Of a stretch of DNA of 64,000 bases, positions 1 to 7,060 are shown piece after piece; position 1 is the first letter of the stretch; each line of letters begins with the position of its first letter. A program made the position numbers and the translations under genes. Location: NCBI GenBank assembly GCA_031412915.1, contig JANODX010000034.1:1-64000 (forward strand), given 5' to 3'. The stretch is from JAGNNV01 sp031412915. GTDB taxonomy: Bacteria; Acidobacteriota; Vicinamibacteria; Fen-336; JAGNNV01. Below the pieces are notes generated by a model that worked only from the letters and a program-made list of their open reading frames with translations, searched no databases and had not been told where the DNA came from.

Positions 1-1
1 C

Positions 2-829
2 TACTACCGGAACGTGGCGCCCTGGTTCCTTCCCTATCTCGCCGATCGGCCCATCACCCTCACGCGGTACCCCGACGGCATCAACGGCAAGAGCTTCTTC
101 CAGAAAGACGCCCCGCCCTTCATCCCCGGATGGATGCGCACCGAGCGGCTGTGGAGCGAAGACACCGGCAAGGAACTCGATCTCATTATCGGCGGCGACC
201 GGTCACAAGGCGATCTGGAGACGCTCCTGTTCATCGCGAATCTCGGCGCCATTGTTCTCCATGCCTGGAACGCGCGAGCCTCGGACCCTGCCCGGCCTGA
301 CTGGATCATCCTGGATCTTGATCCCAAGGAAGCGCCCTTCGAACACGTGATCACGCTGGCTCAAGAGGCGAAGGCCCTGTGCGATGAAATCGGTCTCCCG
401 AGCTTCGCCAAGACCACCGGATCGTCCGGTCTGCATGTCCTTCTGCCCACCGGAGGCGCACTCACCCACGAGCAATGCAAGACCTTCGGAGAATTGCTGG
501 CCAGAGTCATCGTGACCAGGCGTGATCCCATCGCTACCATCGTGCGCATTCCGGCCCACCGGGGCGGCAAGGTCTACATCGACTTCCTTCAGAATGGCCA
601 CGGAAAGCTCCTTGTGGCGCCATTCTCCGTGCGACCGCTGCCCGGCGCCCCCGTCTCGATGCCGCTTCAATGGTCCGAAGTCTGTGAGGGCCTGACCCCG
701 CGACAATTCACCATTGAAAACGCGATTCCTCGACTGCGCAAGCTCGAGCACGACCCCCTGATCGGGGTCCTGAAGGAAAAGCCCGATCTGCTGGGCGCAT
801 TGGGAAGATTGGGAGAGCGTCTTGGCTGA
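2..829 (+). CDS. ligD: LigD-type DNA polymerase/primase domain protein, 5' end outside the window
   Basis: The frame is open at the window edge (YYRNVAPW is already mid-domain), so only the C-terminal part is seen. It is the archaeo-eukaryotic primase-type polymerase domain used with Ku in bacterial non-homologous end joining. Visible motifs are the RYPDGI and FFQKDAP blocks, the catalytic Asp pair in WIILDLDP, the SSGLHV His motif and the third Asp in VYIDFLQN. The protein stops soon after the domain, so the polymerase is either stand-alone or the C-terminal module of a ligase-polymerase fusion; the missing 5' part decides. A Ku gene lies at 45.7 kb on the same strand. The next gene starts 8 bp inside this one. 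Confidence 0.9.
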   Translation, partial: YYRNVAPWFLPYLADRPITLTRYPDGINGKSFFQKDAPPFIPGWMRTERLWSEDTGKELDLIIGGDRSQGDLETLLFIANLGAIVLHAWNARASDPARPDWIILDLDPKEAPFEHVITLAQEAKALCDEIGLPSFAKTTGSSGLHVLLPTGGALTHEQCKTFGELLARVIVTRRDPIATIVRIPAHRGGKVYIDFLQNGHGKLLVAPFSVRPLPGAPVSMPLQWSEVCEGLTPRQFTIENAIPRLRKLEHDPLIGVLKEKPDLLGALGRLGERLG

Positions 830-2759
830 GCGTCTTTTTTTCTTTGATGGCGCGAGCGTTGAGGCGGCACGCGAGGCCCGGGCGCGCGGTGAGCGGGTGG
901 TGGTGTTCTCGGAAACCGCCGCCCGTTGTCTCGTCGGCGCGTCCGTTCCCTTCGTGAGATCGCTGGACGTTCTGGGCGACGACCCGGAGATGCCCTTGTA
1001 TCGAGCCGCCGCGGATTGGACGCAGCAGTTCGGAAACAAGGCGGTGGATGCGAGCGGGCAAACCCTCAAGGATGCGCTTCAGTTCCGAGGAACCACCCTG
1101 TGGTGGTGGGCTGAGTTGTACCTTCACCACAACACGGAAGCGGTGCGTCACGTGCGTTTCCTGGAGACGGTGGCCCGGGTGTTTGAGACGTTCGGCGCGA
1201 ATGCCGTCCGCACCCACGGTCTGGCGTCGGACCAGACTTTGCTGGTCGAACGATTCTGCCGGCCCCGCGATCTGGGGTTCATCGGCGCCGAAACGAAAGC
1301 GATGGCAGGTCCGAGCGGCCGAACCGCCCTGACTGCTGGATTGCTGGAGGCTTCGAAGATGGTCGCTTCGGCCACCAAGAGCGCGGGCGGGCGGGACGAA
1401 CGCCTGATCTCGAGGGGTGTGGTTTTCGTTTCCCACGCCGCGTTCTGGAAGTCACGGACTACGGTAGAGGGGAAGGAAGAGAGCTACGAGCACTATTTTG
1501 ACGCGCTGCTCTGGGAATCGAAGCGACGAGGTCTTCCGGTTCTGACTCTCGGGGTGGGTCCACAGAACACCTTCCGAACACGTTCAACGAGCCAGAAGTG
1601 GAAGGAACGTCTATCCCTGCAGCGGGACGAGCGCTACCTGCACATCAATCGTTTCGTCACCCCCCGACTCGCCGCGTCGGCGCTCAAGGTATTTGGAACC
1701 GCGATGAGCATTCGCAACCGGTTCCAGAATGCGGCCTCGTTGAGCGCTGCATTTTCGCATCGAGGAGTGTCCTTCGACGATCTGTCCCGGGAGGATTTCG
1801 GGCGCACCCTGCTTCATCAGGTGCCCTGGGCGGCCCGCTGCCTTCTCGAGTTCGACGCTGCGTTTAGGGAACTGGATCCACGCCTCGTCTGCTTGTACGC
1901 GGAAAGTTCGGGCCTTGGCCGCGCCGCCATCGAAGCCGCGCGCACGCTCAACGTGAAGACCCTCGGGGTCCAGCATGGGATCCTCTACCCCAACTACTTC
2001 TCGTATGAACGGACGGAGGAGGCTGTGGTCCAAGGCACTCCAATTCCCGACACCACCGCGACGTACGGCGAGGACGGGGTTCGCTTGCTCGAAACGGCCT
2101 TCCGCTACCCGAAGGGCCGGGTGATTGCTACCGGTTCCCCGCGTTACGACGCTCTGGTGGCGGAAATCCAGACGGTGAATCGCGATGAGCGACGGCAGAG
2201 CCTCGGGGTGGCTCCCTCCGACAAGCTCGTGATCCTTGCCAGTCGTTACACCGGCATCCGCGACACCCACAAAGCCTCGGGACTCGCGTTCTCGAGCCTG
2301 CTGAGAGCCGTGAGCCGCATCGAAGGTGCGCAACTCATCGTCAAGCCCCATCCCGCCGAACCCCCCCAGGCCTACGATCAGGAAATCGCCGCCGCCGATC
2401 TCGGCGACCGGGTCAGGGTGGTTGCCGATCGCTCGCTCACCGACCTCCTGCCCGCGGCAGACCTCCTGGTGACGGTGGAATCGCTCTCCGCCGCAGAGGC
2501 GATCGTCGCCCTCGTGCCGGTGGTGGTCCTGCGCCATCCGTCCAACCTGCGCGACCTGGTGCGCAGCGGCGCTGCTTTCGGCGTGCCGGACGGTGAAGAT
2601 CCGCAGCCGATCATCGAGGCCTTGTTGACCAATGCTTCGGTCCGCGCGAACTGGCGGAAGTCGCGCGACGCCTTCCTGCGAGACGTCGCCCACGGCGTCG
2701 ATGGGAAAGCCCTCGACCGTCTCATCGAACTTGTATCGCGGATGGCCGGTCTCGATTAA
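822..2759 (+). CDS. GT-B-fold surface-carbohydrate transferase-like protein
   Basis: A 645-residue protein with a TTG start overlapping the previous stop by 8 bp. The C-terminal half looks like a GT-B nucleotide-sugar domain: VQHGILYPN near residue 385, GSPRYDAL near 440, and KPHPAEPP near 508 followed by ADLLVTVESLSAAEA, the arrangement seen in capsule, CDP-glycerol and UDP-GlcNAc 2-epimerase-like enzymes. The N-terminal half is not recognised. It sits directly before a NeuB-family synthase, so a role in building or transferring a nonulosonic acid glycan is likely. Donor and acceptor cannot be read from sequence; a polysialyltransferase-like or epimerase-like role is possible. Confidence 0.6.
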   Translation: MAERLFFFDGASVEAAREARARGERVVVFSETAARCLVGASVPFVRSLDVLGDDPEMPLYRAAADWTQQFGNKAVDASGQTLKDALQFRGTTLWWWAELYLHHNTEAVRHVRFLETVARVFETFGANAVRTHGLASDQTLLVERFCRPRDLGFIGAETKAMAGPSGRTALTAGLLEASKMVASATKSAGGRDERLISRGVVFVSHAAFWKSRTTVEGKEESYEHYFDALLWESKRRGLPVLTLGVGPQNTFRTRSTSQKWKERLSLQRDERYLHINRFVTPRLAASALKVFGTAMSIRNRFQNAASLSAAFSHRGVSFDDLSREDFGRTLLHQVPWAARCLLEFDAAFRELDPRLVCLYAESSGLGRAAIEAARTLNVKTLGVQHGILYPNYFSYERTEEAVVQGTPIPDTTATYGEDGVRLLETAFRYPKGRVIATGSPRYDALVAEIQTVNRDERRQSLGVAPSDKLVILASRYTGIRDTHKASGLAFSSLLRAVSRIEGAQLIVKPHPAEPPQAYDQEIAAADLGDRVRVVADRSLTDLLPAADLLVTVESLSAAEAIVALVPVVVLRHPSNLRDLVRSGAAFGVPDGEDPQPIIEALLTNASVRANWRKSRDAFLRDVAHGVDGKALDRLIELVSRMAGLD

Positions 2760-2774
2760 CCTCCGGCCATCGCC

Positions 2775-3806
2775 ATGAACCCCACAACGATCCGGATCGG
2801 ATCGCGCGAAGTCGGCTCCACCCAACCCTGCTTCGTTCTCGCCGAGGTTGCTTCCGCACATGAGGGCTCGGTCGATCAAGCGCTCAAGATGCTTGATGCC
2901 GCCTTCCGCATGGGCGCTGACGGCATCAAGTTCCAGCTCTTCAAGGCCGATCGACTGGTCGTAAATCGCCATCCCGGCCGGAAGGATTTCGAACAGATCG
3001 AACTCACCGACAAGGAATGGCGCAAAGTTCTTTCGCAGGCCAAGGGTTCGGGTCTGTCGTTGCTGGCTGAATGTTTCGATGCGCCATCACTCGACCTCGC
3101 CGTGGAGGCGGGGGCAGACGCGTACAAGGTCCACACCACGGATATGGAGAACAAGGACTTCATCCGCGCGGTGGTCGATGTGAAGAAGCCGGTCTTCTTC
3201 GCGACGTGCTGCGTCCATGAAGAAGCGCTGGCCGAGGCTCTCGCGATCGTCGGCGATCGGGAACTGGGCCTGCTGTTCGGCTTCCAGACCTTCCCGACTC
3301 CAGTCGAGGAGATCCGGTTCCGAGAGCTTGAAAGCATGAAGTCGCGGTACGGCGTGCCCATCGGCTTCCTGGACCACACCGACGGCGGGACGTTGTTCGC
3401 GCTGATGGCTCCGGCCCTCTCGGTGACCTACGGCGCCGATCTGGTCGAGAAGCACTTCACTCTCGATCGTTCGAAGAAGGGCTTCGACTACCAGTCCTCA
3501 CTCAACCCGGAGGACTTCCATCGCATGGTGGAGATGATCCGCACCGCCGAGCGCGCGCGCGGCGAATCCGGCCAGCCCATGTCCGCGGCCGCCGATTCGT
3601 ATCACCGGAAGATGGCGCGTTTCATCGTGGCTCGCACTCTGATCGGCCGGGGCGACGTCATCACCGCCGAAAAGCTCGACTTCAAGAGGATCGACCCGAA
3701 CAAGGACCCCGGCCTGTCGCCTCGCGACATGAACGCCCTCGTGGGACGGCGAGCCAAACACCCGATCGAGGCCGATGCCACGATTCGAGAGGACATGCTC
3801 GATTGA
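2775..3806 (+). CDS. neuB: NeuB-family nonulosonic acid synthase, copy 1
   Basis: 343 aa. A TIM-barrel NeuB domain (about residues 10-270) is followed by a C-terminal SAF/antifreeze-like domain in the last 65 residues. The family condenses phosphoenolpyruvate with a hexosamine-type sugar to give sialic, legionaminic or pseudaminic acid. Visible blocks are the N-terminal FVLAEVASAHEG, DGIKFQLF, and a late VEKHFTLDR. Copy 2 at 10869 is closer to the textbook form (AEAGVNHD). ATG start 15 bp after the previous gene; the stop overlaps the next gene in a TTGA junction. Two divergent copies suggest two different sugar substrates or one neofunctionalised copy. Confidence 0.88.
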   Translation: MNPTTIRIGSREVGSTQPCFVLAEVASAHEGSVDQALKMLDAAFRMGADGIKFQLFKADRLVVNRHPGRKDFEQIELTDKEWRKVLSQAKGSGLSLLAECFDAPSLDLAVEAGADAYKVHTTDMENKDFIRAVVDVKKPVFFATCCVHEEALAEALAIVGDRELGLLFGFQTFPTPVEEIRFRELESMKSRYGVPIGFLDHTDGGTLFALMAPALSVTYGADLVEKHFTLDRSKKGFDYQSSLNPEDFHRMVEMIRTAERARGESGQPMSAAADSYHRKMARFIVARTLIGRGDVITAEKLDFKRIDPNKDPGLSPRDMNALVGRRAKHPIEADATIREDMLD

Positions 3807-4591
3807 GCCGGACCATCTGCCTGGTGACCGCGCGCATGGCCTCGGCGCGCTGCCCGGGCAAAGCCCTCCAGGAACTGTTGCCGGGAGAGCCGCTGCTCGC
3901 CGTGCTGCTGGCGCGGATGCGAACGTCGAGGACGGTCGACGAGGTGGCGCTCGCCACGTCCGTGAAGCCGGAGAACGATGCGATCGCCGACCTCGGCCGC
4001 AATCTCGGAGTCCGCGTCTTTCGCGGAGACGAAGACGATGTTCTCAAGCGTCACGTCGACGCAGCCCGGGAGTTCGCGGGGGACCACCTGGTCCGGGTGA
4101 CCGGCGACAATCCCCTGACCGACGTGGGCACGATGGACACCCTGGTGAAGCGGCATCGCGAGCGCGGGGCCGACTACACGTACGTCCCGGGCGAGGCGCT
4201 GCTCATGGGCATCCTCGCGGAGGTTGTTTCACGCGACGCCTTGGAACGTTCGTGGAATCGAGGTGAGCCGAAGCACCGCTCGGAACTCGTGACCCTCTAC
4301 ATCAAGGAGCATCCGGCGGACTTCCGGATCGCCATGCTGGATCTCGACCCGGCTCTCCGGCGACCCGCCTACCGACTCACCGTCGACCACCCGGAAGACA
4401 TTCGCCTCCAGCGCGAAATCTTCAGGATCTTGGACCACGGACCGCTCGTCGAAACGCGCGAAGCGATCGCGTTGCTCGACGCCCGCCCCGACCTGGTCGC
4501 CATCAACGCCCATCTCACCCACAAAGACGTCAACCACCGCTCGGTGGAGCTGGACGCCATGGTCAAGGCCGCGCAGGCGACGGAGCCTTAG
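3803..4591 (+). CDS. SpsF/CMP-nonulosonate-type nucleotidyltransferase
   Basis: 262 aa with a TTG start in a TTGA overlap with the neuB stop. The N-terminus ICLVTARMASARCPGKAL is the cytidylyltransferase-like signature of the SpsF (spore coat polysaccharide F) family, followed by a VFRGDEDDVLKR block and VRVTGDNPL, which carries the metal-binding Asp region. It probably activates a sugar or nonulosonic acid as a CMP derivative for the glycan made by the neighbouring genes. SpsF proteins are poorly characterised, so the substrate is open. It is the last gene of the first half of the locus. Confidence 0.75.
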   Translation: MSRTICLVTARMASARCPGKALQELLPGEPLLAVLLARMRTSRTVDEVALATSVKPENDAIADLGRNLGVRVFRGDEDDVLKRHVDAAREFAGDHLVRVTGDNPLTDVGTMDTLVKRHRERGADYTYVPGEALLMGILAEVVSRDALERSWNRGEPKHRSELVTLYIKEHPADFRIAMLDLDPALRRPAYRLTVDHPEDIRLQREIFRILDHGPLVETREAIALLDARPDLVAINAHLTHKDVNHRSVELDAMVKAAQATEP

Positions 4592-4748
4592 CGACCGCGA
4601 GCTGAGGCCGGACTACGTCCGTGACGGTGTCGGGGGAAACGCGGCCCAACGGTCCCTGAGCGTGTCGAAGGGACCACCCGTGAGTTCCACCGCTCGACGG
4701 GCTCATGGCCGGCAAGCTCAGACAAAGTGTTCTCTCGGCAGAAAGTCG
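4592..4748. other. Convergent intergenic region with a dispersed palindromic repeat
   Basis: 157 bp between the SpsF-like gene and the convergent dUTPase gene. It carries the 25-bp palindromic repeat annotated at 4651-4675 and, at about 4688-4712, a shorter look-alike in inverted orientation with the core TCGACGGGCTCA. No ORF is convincing here. Confidence 0.5.
4651..4675. repeat. 25-bp dispersed palindromic repeat, copy 1
   Basis: Arms GGTCCCT and AGGGACC (7 bp, perfect) enclose GAGCGTGTCGA. A second copy, inverted and differing at about 3 positions, is at 46549-46573. Both are intergenic, directly after the stop of a gene. It resembles the widespread short intergenic CCCTGAGC...TCGAAGGG repeats of high-GC bacteria and may act as a transcription-end hairpin. 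Confidence 0.6.
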
Positions 4749-5195
4749 TCAAGCGCCCGCGCCGGTGTGGCCGTACCCACCTTGTCCTCTCTTCGTGTCC
4801 GGAAGCTCGGCGACTTCGGTCCACCCGGCCTGCTCGACCCGCGAGATCACGAGCTGAGCGACGCGCATGCCCCTCGAAACCACGAACGAAGCTTCACCGT
4901 GGTTGATCAGGACGACCGCGAGCTCGCCTCGGTAGTCGGAGTCGATGGTCCCGGGCGAGTTCAGCACCGCGATGCCGTGCTTGAGGGCCAGACCGGAACG
5001 CGAGCGAACCTGTCCTTCGTATCCCGGCGGAATCGCCAGGGAGAACCCGCAGGGCACGAACTGACGCGCGCCCGGAGCGATCGTGCAATCGGCCTCGATG
5101 GCCGCATACAGGTCCATCCCCGCCGAGCCCTCGGTTTGATACGCGGGAGGCGGAAGGCCGGCGCCGCCACGGAGGGGTTTGAAAGGGATCTTCAT
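4749..5195 (-). CDS. dut: deoxyuridine 5'-triphosphate nucleotidohydrolase (dUTPase)
   Basis: 148 aa, trimeric dUTPase family: hydrolyses dUTP to dUMP and pyrophosphate, keeping uracil out of DNA and supplying dTMP synthesis. Motif 1 AGMDLYAAI, motif 2 GYEGQVRSRSGLA, motif 3 with SPGTIDSDYRG, motif 4 RVAQLVI and the C-terminal Gly-rich P-loop-like motif RGQGGYGHTG are all present. The start is set at the ATG of MKIPFKPL because family members begin here; the open frame upstream to 5351 is low-complexity and probably not translated. It stands alone, divergent from the bacilliredoxin gene. Confidence 0.93.
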   Translation of the reverse strand: MKIPFKPLRGGAGLPPPAYQTEGSAGMDLYAAIEADCTIAPGARQFVPCGFSLAIPPGYEGQVRSRSGLALKHGIAVLNSPGTIDSDYRGELAVVLINHGEASFVVSRGMRVAQLVISRVEQAGWTEVAELPDTKRGQGGYGHTGAGA

Positions 5196-5265
5196 ATCGG
5201 GCCAGAGCCTAGCGCGGCCGGCACGACTTGAAGGCCGGGAGGGAGTCGCAGCGTAGACTGCCCCC

Positions 5266-5790
5266 ATGCCCCTACCGCCCATATACGATCCCAAGGCCGT
5301 CGAACCCCTCTGGCAGGAACTGGCTGCGGTCGGCGTCGAGCCTCTGACCACACCAGAGCAGGTCGATCAAGCGCTGACCGCGAAGTCGGGCACAACACTC
5401 CTGATCGTGAACTCGATCTGCGGCTGTGCCGCCGGCCAGGCTCGGCCGGGCGCCATGCTCGCGCTCCAGAACGCGGTCATTCCGGATCGATCGGTGACGG
5501 TGTTCGCCGGCGTCGATCGTGACGCGGTGGAACGGGCACGAAACCACATGAAGGGCTATGCGCCTTCCTCCCCCAGCATCGGCCTTTTCAAGGACGGCAA
5601 GCAGGTCTTCATGCTGGAGCGCACCGACCTTCAGCGATTGAACGAGCCTCAGGTCGCGGAGGCTCTGCGCCAGGCCTTCAACGCCCACTGCTCGAGAACC
5701 GGGCCTTCGATCGACGCCGAGACGTTCAAGCAAATCCGGCCTTACGAGGGCTGCGGTTCGCGCATTCCGATGATGCCTGTCCGGGCCTGA
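5266..5790 (+). CDS. BrxA/BrxB-family bacilliredoxin with C-terminal extension
   Basis: 174 aa. The thioredoxin-fold BrxA/BrxB (YphP/YqiW) signature is intact: LIVNSICGCAAG carries the CGC redox motif, followed by TVFAGVDRDA and SPSIGLFKDG. Firmicute members remove bacillithiol from S-bacillithiolated proteins and end near an AHC motif at about 145 residues. This protein reaches its own AHC and then continues for about 32 residues with one extra Cys (EGCGS). The low-molecular-weight thiol partner in this organism is unknown; bacillithiol is only one possibility. ATG start. Confidence 0.85.
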   Translation: MPLPPIYDPKAVEPLWQELAAVGVEPLTTPEQVDQALTAKSGTTLLIVNSICGCAAGQARPGAMLALQNAVIPDRSVTVFAGVDRDAVERARNHMKGYAPSSPSIGLFKDGKQVFMLERTDLQRLNEPQVAEALRQAFNAHCSRTGPSIDAETFKQIRPYEGCGSRIPMMPVRA

Positions 5791-5878
5791 AGCAGACTTT
5801 CGGAGAATTGGCGCTCGACCCGGGTCCCACGACCTTCGACCGGAACCGCTGCGGCCGCGCTGTTTGCGGGCGGGTGAA

Positions 5879-6268
5879 TCACCCTTTCTCGACGAAGGCC
5901 CGGAGCCGGCCGAGTGCCTGGTCCCACTGGTCCGAAATCTGATCCAGATAGCGGCGAGCTTCGCTCACTCGCCTCGCTTGAAGCTTCCAGACACGCTCGC
6001 GACCGGCCCGATCGCTGCGGACCAAACCCGCTTCTTCAAGCGCGCACAGATGTTTGGTCACGGCCTGACGGGAGACCTTGGAACCTTCAGTCAATCGTAC
6101 GATCGACAGGGGGCCGCCACCACAGAGTCGAGCCACTATGTGCAGGCGCGTTTCGTCGCCGAGAGCGGCGAAGACCGGAGCGGCGCCGAACAGGGGCGCG
6201 CCCGCTGCGCGCTTCTGGGGCGAGGCGCTCCGATTTCCCACCCGGGTGCGCGGGGTGAGCGCCTTCAT
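5879..6268 (-). CDS. ArsR-family winged-helix transcriptional regulator
   Basis: 129 aa. The wHTH spans about residues 28-105: FAALGDETRLHIVARL is the typical ArsR helix 1-2 and KVSRQAVTKHLCALEEAGLV the recognition-helix region. No obvious metal-binding Cys/His cluster is present, as expected for ArsR proteins paired with SRPBCC genes. The ATG overlaps the stop of the upstream SRPBCC gene (ATGA), so the two are co-transcribed. Probably autorepresses the promoter at 6811-6839 through the two palindromes there (inference). Confidence 0.88.
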   Translation of the reverse strand: MKALTPRTRVGNRSASPQKRAAGAPLFGAAPVFAALGDETRLHIVARLCGGGPLSIVRLTEGSKVSRQAVTKHLCALEEAGLVRSDRAGRERVWKLQARRVSEARRYLDQISDQWDQALGRLRAFVEKG

Positions 6269-6759
6269 GCCCTTGGCGGGAGGGTGAGGAATTTCTCGAT
6301 GAGCTTGACCTGAAGCGTCCAGCCGCCGTCGTTGGCGGCGAAGGCCTTCGCGCGTCGTTCCAGGGGTATCTGATCGAAGCCCGACTCGGAAATGGTCAGC
6401 AGTGTGCCGCCCGACGCTTCCTCCAACTCGAACACGATGCGTGTCGTTGGCTCAGCGGAGTAGTCGACCCCCGGCTCGACCGCGAAAGGATGCCAGCGGA
6501 AGCAGATTCTTTGCATGGGTTCGATGCGGTCCACGAAGAAGTCGAACGCCTTTCCGGCGTAAGGCTTCTGAAGCTCGGCGACTCCTTCATCGACGGTGGT
6601 GGGGACGATGGTTCCAGTCAGGCGGGCGCCCTCGCGGAAAGGAGCGTCGAACGCCACCCCGAACCAGGCGCCAAACTGCGCGGCCTCGCTCACCGCGCTC
6701 CACACGCGTTCGCGCGGCGCCAGCAGCAGGATTTTCTTTTCAATGCGATCGGTGTTCAT
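6265..6759 (-). CDS. SRPBCC/AHSA1-type START-like domain protein
   Basis: 164 aa, one SRPBCC (Bet v1-like) helix-grip domain. The N-terminus has ERVWSAVSEAAQFGAWFG, typical of AHSA1-type proteins, with RICFRWHP in the central sheet and a C-terminal long helix. Family members bind hydrophobic ligands or lack a known activity. It is first in a two-gene operon with the ArsR regulator, a very common pairing in soil bacteria. ATG start with a purine-rich AGGTGGAG about 13 bases upstream. Confidence 0.88.
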   Translation of the reverse strand: MNTDRIEKKILLLAPRERVWSAVSEAAQFGAWFGVAFDAPFREGARLTGTIVPTTVDEGVAELQKPYAGKAFDFFVDRIEPMQRICFRWHPFAVEPGVDYSAEPTTRIVFELEEASGGTLLTISESGFDQIPLERRAKAFAANDGGWTLQVKLIEKFLTLPPRA

Positions 6760-6790
6760 CTGGGGGCTCCACCTTTTTCAGAAATATTCA

Positions 6791-6808
6791 AGCAACCGAA
6801 AGGTTGCT
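6791..6808. promoter_or_regulatory. Operator-like palindrome O2 near the ArsR/SRPBCC transcription start
   Basis: AGCAACC-GAAA-GGTTGCT, a perfect 7-bp inverted repeat with a 4-base spacer, 32 bp upstream of the SRPBCC ATG. It repeats the core of O1 at 6836-6851. The position overlaps the expected +1, where a repressor would block initiation. Confidence 0.6.
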
Positions 6809-6810
6809 CT

Positions 6811-6839
6811 TTTATAACACCCCGCCGCGCTTAGAGCAA
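6811..6839 (-). promoter_or_regulatory. Sigma-70-type promoter of the SRPBCC-arsR operon
   Basis: On the minus strand, -35 TTGCTC (6839-6834), a 17-bp spacer and -10 TATAAA (6816-6811). The -35 overlaps palindrome O1 and the start site falls near O2. This AT-rich -10 is unusual for the region and is the clearest housekeeping promoter in the window. Confidence 0.6.
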
Positions 6840-6851
6840 CCGAAGGGTTGC
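6836..6851. promoter_or_regulatory. Operator-like palindrome O1 overlapping the -35
   Basis: GCAACC-GAAG-GGTTGC, a 6-bp inverted repeat matching O2. Its centre lies 44 bp from the centre of O2, about four helical turns, so both sites would face the same side of the DNA. Confidence 0.6.
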
Positions 6852-7019
6852 ATGTTCCGCCCCACCCGGGGCAATGATCAATAATCAATGATCCGAGAGA
6901 GGGTTTCGGCCCTTGACGGAACGACCGATCCTCCGTAAACACGGCTGGCCGAACCTGGCCTCGATCTCCGCACAGAAAGCCTTGAACAGTCGCCGGCGTT
7001 GGTCCGGTGTCCGCCGCCG

Positions 7020-7051
7020 CTGACGCCGGCCAGGAGCCTTGCCGGCGTCAG
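7020..7051 (-). terminator. Terminator-like hairpin after the Asp-box gene
   Basis: A perfect 11-bp stem, CTGACGCCGGC with GCCGGCGTCAG, and a 10-base loop, 9 bp downstream of the stop of the minus-strand gene. There is no clear U tract, so it may end transcription weakly or protect the 3' end. Confidence 0.5.
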
Positions 7052-7060
7052 AACTCGACT

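Larger units (their letters stand above)
6760..7060. other. Intergenic region with ArsR-type control region and a hairpin
   Basis: 301 bp between the SRPBCC gene and the Asp-box protein gene, both on the minus strand. The 6760-6852 part holds promoter and operator-like palindromes; 7020-7051 holds the terminator-like stem of the Asp-box gene. Between them (6853-7019) an open frame encoding RRTPDQRRRLF-like sequence on the minus strand may be a gene remnant, but it has no recognisable domain. Confidence 0.5.
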
